Positions 16,755-26,919 are shown, counted from the stretch's first letter. The stretch is 64,000 bases of DNA from Rhodospirillales bacterium (GCA_023145215.1 JAGLED010000008.1:62001-126000); one strand, 5' to 3'. Program-made: numbers and translations. The notes: generated by a model from the letters alone, not told the origin.

Positions 16755-16851
16755 AACCGATTCCCCTCTGAAATCCCCGCTCGCACTTTACGGTCAGGTT
16801 TTGAGGCGGTCAATTGTGCTGCCGGAAGATGGTTAACGGCAAGCAGGCTTA

Positions 16852-17811
16852 TTATAGGCGGTCTTTCATCGACTCCGTAGCACGGACAAGCTGCGATCGG
16901 ATACCTGGCTCCATCGCTGAATGGCCCGCGTCCGGCACGATCCGGTAATCGATCTCGGGCCAGGCCCGGACCAACGCATCTGCGGTGCGGATCGGGCATA
17001 CCATATCGTAGCGCCCCTGCACCACGGCGCACGGCAGATGGCGAAGCCCGGCGACGCCGTCCAGTATTTCCGTGTCGCCGATGAAAACTTCGTTGATAAA
17101 GAAGTGTGCCTCGATCCGTGCCAAAGACAGAGCGCCACTAGACGCTTGCGGCGGCGCCTCGCTTGGGCTCGCGAGCAGGTTGGAGCATGATGTCTCGTAG
17201 CCCGCCCAATAGGCAGCGGCAGGCATGTGTACTTCAGGTGACGGATCGATCAGACGGGTGTGATACGCGCTCAGGAGATCGTTCTGCTCCGATGCCGGAA
17301 TGTATTCCGCAAAACGCCGCCAGGCCTCCGGAAATACCGCGTGCATGCCGTAAAGAAACCAGTCGAGTTCGCTGCTGCTGCCGAGGAAGATTCCCCTGAG
17401 GACCAGGCCCCGGCAATGCTCGGCGTGGCGGAGCGCGTAGACCAGCGCCAGCGTCGAGCCCCAGGATCCGCCGAACACCAGCCAGTTCTCGATGTTCAGA
17501 TGCGCGCGAAGTTTTTCCGTATCCGCAACGAGATCGTCCGTCGTGTTGTTTTCGATCGATGCGAAAGGCCGCGAACGCCCGGCACCACGCTGATCGAATA
17601 CGACGATGCGGTAATGGTCCGGGTCGAAAAACCGCCGGTGCGCCGGGTTCGATCCGGCGCCGGGGCCACCGTGCAGGAACACGACGGGCACGCCCTGCGG
17701 GTTGCCCGATTGTTCGTAATAAAGCCGGTGACCGTCGCCGACATCGAGCATGCCGCGGTCGTAGGGTTCGATCTTCGGGTAAAGATCCATATGACGGGGT
17801 GCTGTATCCAT
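16852..17811 (-). CDS. pip: Proline iminopeptidase
   Basis: 319-residue alpha/beta hydrolase. HGGPGAGSNP forms the oxyanion region, FGGSWGSTLAL holds the nucleophile Ser, and DAGHSAMEPGI near the C-terminus holds the catalytic His; VVQGRYDMVCP precedes it with the Asp. FDQRGAGRS is the family signature. It removes N-terminal proline from peptides in the cytoplasm. It starts 39 bases after the stop of the Nudix gene on the same strand, so the two may share a transcript. Confidence 0.9.
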   Translation of the reverse strand: MDTAPRHMDLYPKIEPYDRGMLDVGDGHRLYYEQSGNPQGVPVVFLHGGPGAGSNPAHRRFFDPDHYRIVVFDQRGAGRSRPFASIENNTTDDLVADTEKLRAHLNIENWLVFGGSWGSTLALVYALRHAEHCRGLVLRGIFLGSSSELDWFLYGMHAVFPEAWRRFAEYIPASEQNDLLSAYHTRLIDPSPEVHMPAAAYWAGYETSCSNLLASPSEAPPQASSGALSLARIEAHFFINEVFIGDTEILDGVAGLRHLPCAVVQGRYDMVCPIRTADALVRAWPEIDYRIVPDAGHSAMEPGIRSQLVRATESMKDRL

Positions 17812-17850
17812 ATCGCTACCTTAGCAACCGGTGCCGCGGGGAGAAAAGAC

Positions 17851-18723
17851 TCAACGTACCTTCGCGGCGGAAAAACGACCGACCCGGATCGCTTCCGTGA
17901 TGTCGATATATTCGGGATCGTCGGGTTCAAGCACACCATGGCGCACGGCGAAATCGATGATCACCAGCGCCGCGTTGAACTTGAAATCTTCGGTTTCCCG
18001 AATGCGGTGGACGACATCTTCGATGGGCCAAAGATAAAATGCATCCACTTCGCCGTCCGTCGGCGTCGGCTCGAATGTCTCGGGAAGCTCAAGGTCGTAA
18101 TTGAAAAGGACGTCATGGCGCAGCCCTTCATCGCGCTCCGTTATATAGGAGACGGTGCCGACCGGCCACGCGCGCCGGGCAAGGTCGGCGGGCATCCCCG
18201 CCTCTTCCGCGCATTCCTTCATCAGATTGTCCCAGACCGACAGTCCGACCGGCTGCCCGCCAGCAACGACCTGGTCGAGCTTGCCGGGGCCGGTCGGTTT
18301 CATCATCGATCGCTTACCGACCCACATGTGAAGGCCGCCATTCTTCATGACGAAGCCGTTCAGATGCACGCCGTAGCCCATGGTGCCGAAGCGGGGAACG
18401 GTGGCGCGTTCGACGGTCAGAAGCGGTGCTGCGTAGAAACTCTCCGATACCGGATAATGCTCACCCCGCCAGCCGGGAAAAACACCGTCATCCCGCAGTC
18501 GCTCCAGCACATGGGCGACGGCCTCGGTGCGCGCTGCCGGATCGGTAAGATTGTCGGCAAGCGCGACCGCATCCGCCGTCACATCGAACACGTCATCGAA
18601 GGTGGAGAGGATCTCAGCGAACTCGTGGTCGACGCGGCCCAGCATCTTGTCCGCGACCATCAGCGGCCGATAGTTCGCCGGCGTGAAACGGGCACAGGCA
18701 TCAAGGCGTTCGATCAGGCTCAC
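17851..18723 (-). CDS. DUF4743-Nudix hydrolase
   Basis: 290 residues. The N-terminal 115 residues match the DUF4743 arrangement (small-molecule-facing domain with FPGWRGEHYPVSESF), followed by a Nudix domain: VVAGGQPVGLSVWDNLMKEC then AEEAGM gives the Gx5Ex7 plus E-E-x-G core with a Lys for the usual Arg. DUF4743-Nudix proteins resemble the C-terminal part of thiamine pyrophosphokinase-like eukaryotic enzymes and hydrolyse nucleoside diphosphate derivatives; the substrate is unknown. It is followed by the ACT-domain gene on the same strand. Confidence 0.82.
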   Translation of the reverse strand: MSLIERLDACARFTPANYRPLMVADKMLGRVDHEFAEILSTFDDVFDVTADAVALADNLTDPAARTEAVAHVLERLRDDGVFPGWRGEHYPVSESFYAAPLLTVERATVPRFGTMGYGVHLNGFVMKNGGLHMWVGKRSMMKPTGPGKLDQVVAGGQPVGLSVWDNLMKECAEEAGMPADLARRAWPVGTVSYITERDEGLRHDVLFNYDLELPETFEPTPTDGEVDAFYLWPIEDVVHRIRETEDFKFNAALVIIDFAVRHGVLEPDDPEYIDITEAIRVGRFSAAKVR

Positions 18724-18740
18724 GTTGCAGCTCCGGATTG

Positions 18741-19049
18741 TCAGATGCTTTCGGCCATCCTCTTTTCAGATGTGAGGACGGTCTGCACCAGATACAACGC
18801 CCTGAGATCGTTGGCCAGCCGCCAGGCCGTCTCATCATCGGCGCCGGCCAGTTGCAGATCGACGTGCATCGCTTCGCCTTTCTCGCCGGTGCGCATTGCA
18901 TACACGTGCGACGGCGTCAGGCCGCGTTTGGTGAACGGTTCCAGGATGCGGCTCAGCGCATTGGGATCGCTCTGGGCGACGACGGAAAAACAGGCGGTGA
19001 AGGGTTCGGTTTGATGGGCCGGCTCGGCCAGCCCCGCTTGGGTGCTCAT
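18741..19049 (-). CDS. Small ACT-domain-like protein
   Basis: 102 residues with the look of a single ACT domain: ACFSVVAQSDPNALSRILEPFTKRGLTPSHVYAM, then a beta-strand pair (AMHVDLQLAG) and a helix (TAWRLANDLRALYLV). It resembles the N-terminal domain of acetolactate synthase small subunits but is too short to be one. Free-standing ACT proteins bind amino acids or regulate partner enzymes. It lies 17 bases upstream of the Nudix gene, in the same direction. Confidence 0.65.
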   Translation of the reverse strand: MSTQAGLAEPAHQTEPFTACFSVVAQSDPNALSRILEPFTKRGLTPSHVYAMRTGEKGEAMHVDLQLAGADDETAWRLANDLRALYLVQTVLTSEKRMAESI

Positions 19050-19229
19050 AACGTGTTCCTTTTCGTTGAGTGATCGGTGAAGCGCACAAAAACGCGTGCG
19101 TGTCCCGGCAACCTCAGAGGGTCACCGGGTCCGTAATTCGACCAATCACACCAAGCGAAAAGAATGTCGTCATGGCGTCGAGCATACGCCGTTTGCCGAT
19201 AGAATCAAGGGGTGGAAAGGCGGCCGCGC

Positions 19230-19601
19230 TCAGCCGTTCGCGGCGCGTTTGCGGCGGTCTTCCTTGGACGGTTTGACATAGGCGCGCTCGCAGTGCGTCG
19301 CACAGTAAGGACGCCCCGGCGCCGCCTTGTCGCCGCAGAAATGGAAGTCGTCCGTCGCCGGATCGCCGGTCGGCCACACGCACATGCCGGGACGAAGTTG
19401 CGCCATCGACACGACGTTGGTCTTTTTTTCCGGTTTGGGCTTGATCGGCGAGCCGCGTTTCGGCAAACCGAGACGGTGAACCTTACCGACCACCGCGTTC
19501 TTGGTGATCCCCATACGGGACCCGATCTCGCTGGTCGTCAGACCTTCGTTCCAAAGGGCGATCAGCGTCTTGATGTGCTCCGGTGTCCACTCGAAGGTCA
19601 T
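19230..19601 (-). CDS. gcrA: GcrA cell cycle regulator
   Basis: I take the Met of MTFEWTPEHIKTLIALWNEG at 19601, with GGAG just upstream, giving 123 residues. The N-terminal helix-turn-helix (TTSEIGSRMGITKNAVVGKVHRLGL) binds promoters with methylated GANTC; the C-terminal part (GMCVWPTGDPATDDFHFCG, then GRPYCATHCERAYV) is the Cys/His-rich domain that contacts sigma-70. GcrA works with the methyltransferase CcrM in alphaproteobacterial S-phase gene control. This gene is a strong lineage marker. It is alone and leftward. Confidence 0.95.
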   Translation of the reverse strand: MTFEWTPEHIKTLIALWNEGLTTSEIGSRMGITKNAVVGKVHRLGLPKRGSPIKPKPEKKTNVVSMAQLRPGMCVWPTGDPATDDFHFCGDKAAPGRPYCATHCERAYVKPSKEDRRKRAANG

Positions 19602-19751
19602 GTCGGTCTCCTCGGCTTGCCTGGATCGGCAATGTGGTTGCATCCCCTGATCGCGACCGATTTTATGCTCAAATCGCGATCTCCAACACCATATTTTGTT
19701 TAAGCGAGGCTGGCAATCGCATGATGTGGATAACTACGCAATATTTTGGGG

Positions 19752-19857
19752 TTGACGTGCATTTTTCCCATTTCACATTTCGCAACTGCAAAATTCATGG
19801 AAGTGACAGGGTGCGCTCGTCTATAATTCCATCCCTTGGGAGAGAAGTGATCGGAGG
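19752..19857 (+). promoter_or_regulatory. Probable mutase promoter region
   Basis: The 261-base gap between gcrA and the mutase gene is AT-rich. It holds TATAAT at 19822 without a convincing -35, TTGACG at 19752, and TTTCGCAACTGCAAAA near 19778, which resembles the TTTGCAAA-type sites of short-chain acyl-CoA regulators (PccR family). GGAGG precedes the ATG by 5-6 bases. Operator assignment is a guess. Confidence 0.3.
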
Positions 19858-19862
19858 ATTTG

Positions 19863-22016
<2,154 letters not shown>

Positions 22017-22029
22017 CACCCCGAACGGC

Positions 22030-22053
22030 GACGGGCGCCCGAAAGCGCCCGTC
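22030..22053. terminator. Hairpin after the mutase gene
   Basis: GACGGGCGC and GCGCCCGTC form a 9-bp stem with a 6-base loop 13 bases after the mutase stop. There is no T-run, so termination would be weak. It lies between the host gene and the convergent toxin-like gene and marks the left edge of the first accessory block. Confidence 0.4.
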
Positions 22054-22081
22054 CGCCGATCCAGATTTGACGAACCGCCGC

Positions 22082-23488
22082 TCAGCCTAAACCGAACCCG
22101 AGGTCGTCCGCGTAGCGTTTCGTGAGTTTTTCCGCGCCGTGATCGGCGAGCGCGGAAGCGAACGCCCCGTCGGTCTTCGGGCCGATATCGCCATCCAGTT
22201 TCAACGGCTCGGGCTTCGGCGCGCTCCGTTCAGCCGCGGCTTCATCGTTCAGGTCGTTGAGGCTCGACTGCAGCGTTTCGGCCGCGACCTTCGGCTGTTT
22301 GTCGCCGAACAATGGCTGCACGTCCGTCTCGACCGTATCGCGAAGACCCGACTTGGGCGCCCCCGATGCACGCCCCGCGTCCACCATGCGTTTGAAGCCG
22401 CCCATGGCGACCGCCTCTTCGGTTTTTGCGGCCCCCTGTTTGGCAACCGTAGCCGCCAGTCCGGCGCGGGTTTTCGGCCCCGGATCGCCGTCCACCTTCA
22501 ACGCCTGACCGGCGAGATTGAGACCGGTCTGCAGCACCTTGGCGGCATTGGCGAGACCGTCCTTGCCGGCGCGCTTCACGAGCGCTCCAGTAATGCGGCG
22601 GATGCCTTCTTTAAGGGTATGGCCGTCCGCTGATTTGGCGGGGGTCGGTTTTTCCGGGACCGCGCGCCGAGGCTGGACCGGTTTCATGCGCCCGGTCTCG
22701 TCCACCGCCGCCGGATCGTCGCCGTAGTTGAGCCGATAGTAATCCCGGCGCATGCGGTCCAGCTCGCCCCGCAACGGATCGGACGATTGCAGGCCCTGAT
22801 ACCAGCGCCCGAGTTCGAGCGCCTCGGCCTCGGTCAACTGATCGGCGGACTTGAACAAAAGCTCGTCCCGCCCGCCGTCATCGTCCTTTTCAGACGGCAT
22901 CAGCGCCGCCTTCATCTTCGCCGGGTCGGGCGGGTCCGGCGGCAACTCCCCGCCGCGCGTCCAATAATCCCGTATTGCTTTGCGGCGCTCAGCACCCGGT
23001 TTTGTCTCGGAGACGATCTTTTCTATATCCTGAAGGTGACCTCGGCGCTGCGCCAGATCGCCAGCGCCGTAAATTGGAAAATCCCCTATCTCATCCAATT
23101 CCTGATCAGTAAACATCTTGTCGACCCTGGCGTCTGCACCGGATGCATCGAGGGCACCTTGCGCCAAGTCGATACAATTCTTGCCGAACAACTCATACTC
23201 GCCGGGATTGGCGCGTGCATCGGCAATGTATTCAGCGGCTTTCTTTGCCTGCGCTCTCGTCAGCGGGACCGACCGTTCTATCACTGTGGATTTTCCCTTG
23301 CGGTCGGAATCGTTCCTCACCGCACCCGGCGCACCGCCGGTTAGGGCTCCGACTTTCCCGGAGACCGTTTCATCCCGGAGATACTTGCCGGACAGCGGCT
23401 CGTCGATACCAGGACCGGTGACGCCGACCGAGAAATGACCGAAAGGGCCTTCCTCGTCAGCATAGATCGTCAGTTTGTATTCGCTCAT
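22082..23488 (-). CDS. Modular protein: papain-like N-terminal tip plus two PGB domains; candidate toxin
   Basis: The start is the Met of MSEYKLTIYADEEG with AGGAGTAAGAATT before it (468 residues). Residues 1-150 look like a permuted papain-fold hydrolase: His18 in GPFGHFSVGV and Asn104-Cys105 in ELFGKNCIDLAQGAL, the His...Asn-Cys order of LRAT/PPPDE/YiiX-type enzymes. Residues about 190-300 are a charged linker. Residues about 319-468 hold two repeats ending in LKVDGDPGPKT and LKLDGDIGPKT, typical PGB turns. The last 270 residues match the gene at 31837-33510. There is no signal peptide. A membrane-protein gene diverges from the tip. I infer a cell-wall or protein-cleaving toxin. Confidence 0.7.
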   Translation of the reverse strand: MSEYKLTIYADEEGPFGHFSVGVTGPGIDEPLSGKYLRDETVSGKVGALTGGAPGAVRNDSDRKGKSTVIERSVPLTRAQAKKAAEYIADARANPGEYELFGKNCIDLAQGALDASGADARVDKMFTDQELDEIGDFPIYGAGDLAQRRGHLQDIEKIVSETKPGAERRKAIRDYWTRGGELPPDPPDPAKMKAALMPSEKDDDGGRDELLFKSADQLTEAEALELGRWYQGLQSSDPLRGELDRMRRDYYRLNYGDDPAAVDETGRMKPVQPRRAVPEKPTPAKSADGHTLKEGIRRITGALVKRAGKDGLANAAKVLQTGLNLAGQALKVDGDPGPKTRAGLAATVAKQGAAKTEEAVAMGGFKRMVDAGRASGAPKSGLRDTVETDVQPLFGDKQPKVAAETLQSSLNDLNDEAAAERSAPKPEPLKLDGDIGPKTDGAFASALADHGAEKLTKRYADDLGFGLG

Positions 23489-23700
23489 AATTCTTACTCC
23501 TATACAGGTGGATGATGTCCGGAATACTTCGCGGACGGATCGGCGCAAACACGCGCCATTCGGTCCCGCTGTGGAACCGGCAGGGTGAATTCGTGAACTT
23601 CAGGTGGCGGTCGAATTTTCGCTCTGGTCCATCCATAATCGGAACAAATACGATTAGGAGACCTGCCATGTTGGCCTTGGATTATTTTTTACGGATGCGC
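23380..23700. repeat. Direct repeat, copy 1 (toxin tip start, intergenic region, partner start)
   Basis: This segment recurs at 24200-24520 with an offset of exactly 820 bases and only a few differences by eye. It covers the first 36 codons of the toxin-like gene, the divergent promoter region and the first codons of the membrane partner gene. It shows that the tip-plus-partner unit was tandemly duplicated. Confidence 0.9.
23624..23640 (+). promoter_or_regulatory. Partner-gene upstream element, copy A
   Basis: CTGGTCCATCCATAATC, 34 bases from its CATAAT to the ATG at 23668, followed by a short TAATCG/CGATTA dyad and AGGAG. Related copies precede six other accessory genes. Confidence 0.65.
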
Positions 23701-24201
23701 AATGGGATTGTCGGGATACTGATCGTTATCGCGGTCGCGATGTATTTGCTGCCGCCTGCTTACTTAATGGTTCAGAACACCAGAACGGGCATGCCTGTTG
23801 CCGAACTCATATGGCAGACGTCGGGCGGGATTTTTAATTTATTTTATTGGTTTCCGGCGGCCGGAATTGTAAGCGTTTGTGCGGTTATACTTCATCGTGC
23901 AAAAACAGTCGGCAAGCAAGTTGCCTTGGGATTTGCAGCATCGATTGCATGGTTTTTTCTGATTGTATGCTTGGAAACTTTTCTCATGGCCCTGTTACCA
24001 GGCCCTGTAACTTATGTGTTGGGTACTTTGCTACTCGCCTACCCGCCCTATTTCGCGCTGCGCTGGTTATTGCGCGATGAGTGCCAGTTTTCAGGATCAC
24101 TTCTTGAACACTTGGCTTTTGTGGCAGCTTTTGGCCTACCGCTACTATTTATCGGATTCTCGATGATGTTCGACCCCAAGTATTTTGACTTCTATTTCTG
24201 A
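23668..24201 (+). CDS. Four-helix membrane protein; candidate immunity partner 1
   Basis: 177 residues starting at the ATG after TTAGGAGACCTGCC. Four hydrophobic segments are clear: GILIVIAVAMYLLPPAYLMV, a second around WFPAAGIVSVCAVIL, a third around FAASIAWFFLIVCLETFLMAL and a fourth around LLFIGFSMMF. The C-terminus is FDPKYFDFYF. Two paralogues lie at 24488 (decayed) and 34623. Base composition is AT-richer than in host genes. It diverges from the toxin-like gene whose tip may act in the envelope; a membrane immunity protein would fit. No known family is recognised. Confidence 0.7.
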   Translation: MLALDYFLRMRNGIVGILIVIAVAMYLLPPAYLMVQNTRTGMPVAELIWQTSGGIFNLFYWFPAAGIVSVCAVILHRAKTVGKQVALGFAASIAWFFLIVCLETFLMALLPGPVTYVLGTLLLAYPPYFALRWLLRDECQFSGSLLEHLAFVAAFGLPLLFIGFSMMFDPKYFDFYF

Positions 24202-24308
24202 TACTTGCCGGACAGCGGCTCGTCGATACCAGGACCGGTGACGCCGACCGAGAAATGACCGAAAGGGCCTTCCTTGTCAGCATAGATCGTCAGTTTGTAG
24301 TCGCTCAT
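24200..24308 (-). pseudogene. Orphan toxin tip (first 36 codons only)
   Basis: This is the second copy of the start of the gene at 22082-23488, including the AGGAGTAAGAATT ribosome site and the His18 segment, but it is cut off at the repeat edge directly after the stop of the first membrane partner. The Asn-Cys half is missing, so no enzyme can be made. It is a by-product of the 820-base tandem duplication. Confidence 0.8.
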
Positions 24309-24443
24309 AATTCTTACTCCTATACAGGTGGATGATGTCCGGAATACTTCTCGGACGGATCGGCGCAAACACGCGCCATTCAGTCCCGCGGTGGAACCGG
24401 CAGGGTGAATTCGTGAATTTCAGGTGACGGTCGAGTTTTCGCT

Positions 24444-24460
24444 CTGGTCCATCCATAATC
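24444..24460 (+). promoter_or_regulatory. Partner-gene upstream element, copy B
   Basis: CTGGTCCATCCATAATC, identical to copy A, carried by the 820-base duplication; here it precedes the broken partner gene. Confidence 0.6.
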
Positions 24461-24487
24461 GGAAAAAGTACGATTAGGAGACCTGCC

Positions 24488-25015
24488 ATGTTCGCCTTGG
24501 ATTATTTTTAACGGATGCGGAATAGCATCGTCGCGGCGCTCATTATCGTTACGGTAACAATGTATCTGCTGCCACCTGCGTATCTGATGGTGAAAAGCTT
24601 CGGCACGGGCACACCTTTCACAGATTATATATGGCAACTGCCAGATGAGATATTTCTGTATTGGTTTTCTATAGCCGGGCTTTCGAGCATTTCAGCTGTG
24701 TTGTTATATCGAGCAGAGAAGTTGGGTAAGCGTCTGACTATTTCCATCGGCATGGCGTTTGTTTGGCTATTGCTCATTGTGAATTTTGGAATATTTCCAC
24801 AATTTTTGCTGTTCCCGGGATGGATAGCGTTTATCACTATTACCTCATCGCTTGCCTACCCACCCTATTTTGCGCTGAAGCACTTGACTAAAGATACTTG
24901 CCGGTTTTCCAGCTCGATCCTGGAGCATCTTGCCGTTTTGCCTCATTCGCCTTGCCACAAATGTTTGTGGTTTTCAGCTATATGTTCGATCCCAAGTATT
25001 TTGGCTTTTTTTCTA
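24488..25015 (+). pseudogene. Decayed membrane partner 2
   Basis: A paralogue of the genes at 23668 and 34623. The original ATG at 24488 is followed after seven codons by TAA. The track's ATG at 24515 would restart translation and still give the first three membrane segments (LIIVTVTMYLLPPAYLMVKS and so on). Near 24935 one T is missing from GCCGTTTTGCC, so the frame leaves LEHLAV and the expected end ASFALPQMFVVFSYMFDPKYF lies in another frame. Two independent lesions argue for loss of function, although a restarted, truncated protein is possible. Confidence 0.75.
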
Positions 25016-25129
25016 GCGCCAAACCTCAACCAAGCGCGCCGTCATACCGTCGAAATGAAAACCCTGCCGCGTGCCTTCAAGATCGCGCAGCCGGGCGTAG
25101 GCATGATCGGTCGTCGTTTGATTTGGCAT
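25013..25129 (-). CDS. Very small ORF (38 codons), uncertain
   Basis: Too short for the ORF track. It reads MPNQTTTDHAYARLRDLEGT and ends FDGMTARLVEVWR, with GAAGAAGAGAGA before the ATG. It lies between the decayed membrane partner and a leftward terminator. The composition is protein-like and soluble. It may be a real small gene or the remnant tip of a lost toxin gene; no family is recognised. Confidence 0.35.
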   Translation of the reverse strand: MPNQTTTDHAYARLRDLEGTRQGFHFDGMTARLVEVWR

Positions 25130-25154
25130 TTCTCTCTTCTTCGACGTTGCCAAT

Positions 25155-25179
25155 AAAAAAGCGGCCCCAGTGGGGAGGC
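25155..25179 (-). terminator. Intrinsic terminator, leftward
   Basis: Minus-strand hairpin built on CCCC-ACT-GGGG with outer GC pairs, followed by TTTTTTATT. It lies just upstream of the 38-codon ORF. Confidence 0.55.
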
Positions 25180-25185
25180 GACCTG

Positions 25186-25216
25186 GATTGCCGGCAATGA
25201 TCGATGGTCAGGGGAT
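25186..25216. repeat. Short repeat shared with the end of the secreted gene at 33.57 kb
   Basis: GATTGCCGGCAATGATCGA and its continuation match 33567-33597 with a few changes. At 33.57 kb it encodes the last residues PLTIDHCR of a secreted protein; here the same residues are present without that gene. Both copies are followed by a leftward terminator. It looks like a scar of recombination at the edge of the accessory block. Confidence 0.5.
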
Positions 25217-25230
25217 GCTCTGCGCCCGTC

Positions 25231-26016
25231 CTAGATCGACGACGGATCGTTGGAGAGAAACAGCTCGCCCCCGTACCCGGCATCGCCCGGGATGCGCACC
25301 ATCCGGCCCTTGGGTGTTTCGACGCTTTCGGGGCGGACGGTCACGACCGGCGTGTCGCGGACCGTCGCAATCGCGTCATCGACCGAGGCGAACGCGGCAA
25401 GCCGCTCGACATTCAGCCGCGTCGCGAAAACGAGTTTGTATCGGCCGTTTTTTGCATCGGAAAGCAGCGTCTCGGGCGAGATCCATTCGGCCTGCGTCAC
25501 CTCGCCGTCGTCGTGAAGGATCTCCTGATCGCCGTCATAGGGCGCGATAAAGAAGTGCGTATCGTAACGCTTCTTGCGCAACGGCGGGGTGATCCAGTGC
25601 GCGAAGGGAATCAACAGATCCGTCGCGGGACGAAGCCGCTCGTCGCGCAGCATATCGGCGAAGGCCAGCTCTCCGGTCGAGACGGCAAGCCGGTACGTCT
25701 CACGCAGCGCCCGCGCCCGCGCCTTCGACACCAGTTCACCACCCGTGTCTTCGTAGGCCAGGACGATGCCGCATTCTTCGAACGTCTCGCGGATGGCGGC
25801 GAACCTGAACGCGTCATCGTCCGCTTCGGCATGAACATGATCCGACGCATCGACGCGCCCGCCCGGGAAAACCGCGGCACCGCCGGCGAACTCGACGGCT
25901 GTGTGGCGCACGACCATCAGCGCCTGCAGCGGGCATCGGGCGGTCCGCCGCAGCAATACGAGTGTCGCGGCCGGACGCGGTTCGGGTGAATTTTCTGTCC
26001 CGGTGTCGGGTTTCAT
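25231..26016 (-). CDS. Nudix hydrolase
   Basis: The track frame runs to 26475, but the Met of MKPDTGTENSPEPRPAATL at 26016 begins a normal Nudix protein of 261 residues. VFPGGRVDASD and, after an insertion, AIRETFEECGIVLAYE form the Nudix box with the REx2EEx(G) core. LIPFAHWITPPLRKKRYDTHFFIA and VTQAEWISPE are typical of large alphaproteobacterial Nudix proteins acting on CoA or nucleotide derivatives. It looks like a host gene lying between the toxin block and the particle cluster, leftward like its neighbours. Confidence 0.85.
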   Translation of the reverse strand: MKPDTGTENSPEPRPAATLVLLRRTARCPLQALMVVRHTAVEFAGGAAVFPGGRVDASDHVHAEADDDAFRFAAIRETFEECGIVLAYEDTGGELVSKARARALRETYRLAVSTGELAFADMLRDERLRPATDLLIPFAHWITPPLRKKRYDTHFFIAPYDGDQEILHDDGEVTQAEWISPETLLSDAKNGRYKLVFATRLNVERLAAFASVDDAIATVRDTPVVTVRPESVETPKGRMVRIPGDAGYGGELFLSNDPSSI

Positions 26017-26090
26017 ATCATGACGCCATCCACGGTTACCGGTCGAGATTAAGCGGTCACCGCACCCGGGACAAATCTTCCGGGAGGAAA

Positions 26091-26660
26091 TTAAAACCCG
26101 CGCCAGACGGTCCAGAGCAACGCCGAGACGGTCATGATCACGGTCGGATAGAAGGTGAGCGCGAACCCGAAAGCACGCGCACCGGCGCCACCGGCGTACC
26201 CGCGCGCGAAACAGACGCGCCCGATCACGAACAACATCGCTGCGACGGGAAGAGCGCCCTGCGCGCCGAACGGCATAACGGATGCCCAGAACAAGTGGGC
26301 GAGAACGGCTATCACCGTCTGCTCCAAAGTATTCTGCAAGATCGCCTGATAAACGTGCGCACGGTCGGTCCCGGACGTCAGTCCGCTGCCGTCGATATCC
26401 GCCGGTGTCATGAAACGATGCCGCGCAAGGTTGCCGATGGCAATGATCAAACAGATCAGCAAACCGCCATCCCACGTCAACGCCCAGGCAAACGGCGATG
26501 TAATATCGGCAGGCGGCAGAAGAAACCCAGGCCCCATTACCGCAGCCCAGCCGAGCAAGACGATACTAAGCGCGAGCGCCGTCAACATGTTCACGAGAAC
26601 GGATCGTTGCTTATCGTCTAGCGGCATGGATATCGGGCCTTCCGCCGTTGCGTGGTTCAT
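26091..26660 (-). CDS. MAPEG family membrane protein
   Basis: 189 residues with four hydrophobic segments. RAHVYQAILQNTLEQTVIAV carries the Asn-Thr-x-Glu-Gln signature of MAPEG proteins (membrane-associated eicosanoid and glutathione metabolism). Bacterial members are poorly defined and may act as glutathione transferases. The start could also be the Met at 26627. It is probably a host gene; the particle cluster begins immediately upstream on the same strand. Confidence 0.8.
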   Translation of the reverse strand: MNHATAEGPISMPLDDKQRSVLVNMLTALALSIVLLGWAAVMGPGFLLPPADITSPFAWALTWDGGLLICLIIAIGNLARHRFMTPADIDGSGLTSGTDRAHVYQAILQNTLEQTVIAVLAHLFWASVMPFGAQGALPVAAMLFVIGRVCFARGYAGGAGARAFGFALTFYPTVIMTVSALLWTVWRGF

Positions 26661-26691
26661 CGCGAAGCATCCCGCAACAGGTGGTCCGCCG

Positions 26692-26877
26692 TCAATCTTG
26701 AGTTGCGTTCATGGCCGGCGAGACCCCTTGCGCCGGAACCGGCTCGGCCAGTGTCAGAAAGAACACCAGCGCCAGTCCGGTCCCGACGGCGAGCGGCACG
26801 CCGATCACCGCGCCCAGCCAGACCCGAAACAGCAACAACGCCTGAAGGCGTTGAATTTCAAGCTCGCGTTTATCCAT
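26692..26877 (-). CDS. Small one-helix membrane protein at the end of the particle cluster
   Basis: I take the Met of MDKRELEIQRLQALLLFRVW at 26877 because AAGGAGG lies 8 bases before it; 61 residues. One long hydrophobic stretch (VIGVPLAVGTGLALVFFLTLA) follows a charged helix. It lies downstream of the large terminase and carries its own copy of the upstream element, so it may be expressed apart from the structural genes. It could be a lysis accessory or another partner protein; no family is recognised. Confidence 0.6.
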   Translation of the reverse strand: MDKRELEIQRLQALLLFRVWLGAVIGVPLAVGTGLALVFFLTLAEPVPAQGVSPAMNATQD

Positions 26878-26900
26878 GTCTTTTCCTCCTTGCAACTGCA

Positions 26901-26919
26901 CCTGTTATGGACGGCCCAG
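26901..26919 (-). promoter_or_regulatory. Partner-gene upstream element, copy G
   Basis: Minus strand CTGGGCCGTCCATAACAGG, almost the same as copy C at 34577 (CTGGTCCGTCCATAACTGG). Its CATAAC is 32 bases before the ATG at 26877 and lies just after the terminase stop. Confidence 0.6.

Larger units (their letters stand above)
24200..24520. repeat. Direct repeat, copy 2
   Basis: Second copy of 23380-23700 at an 820-base offset. One change in this copy (TTTTTTACGG to TTTTTAACGG) puts a stop codon into the partner gene seven codons after its ATG. Confidence 0.9.

Noticed and set aside
17260-19014. 584-codon plus-strand frame opposite the prolyl iminopeptidase and Nudix genes
   Set aside because: It runs antisense through well-supported genes and has an Arg/His/Val-rich, low-complexity composition typical of shadow frames in GC-rich DNA.
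23457-23669. 70-codon frame repeated at 24277-24489 on the minus strand
   Set aside because: It recurs only because it lies in the 820-base duplication; it covers the control region and has no ribosome site. The region is better read as divergent promoters.
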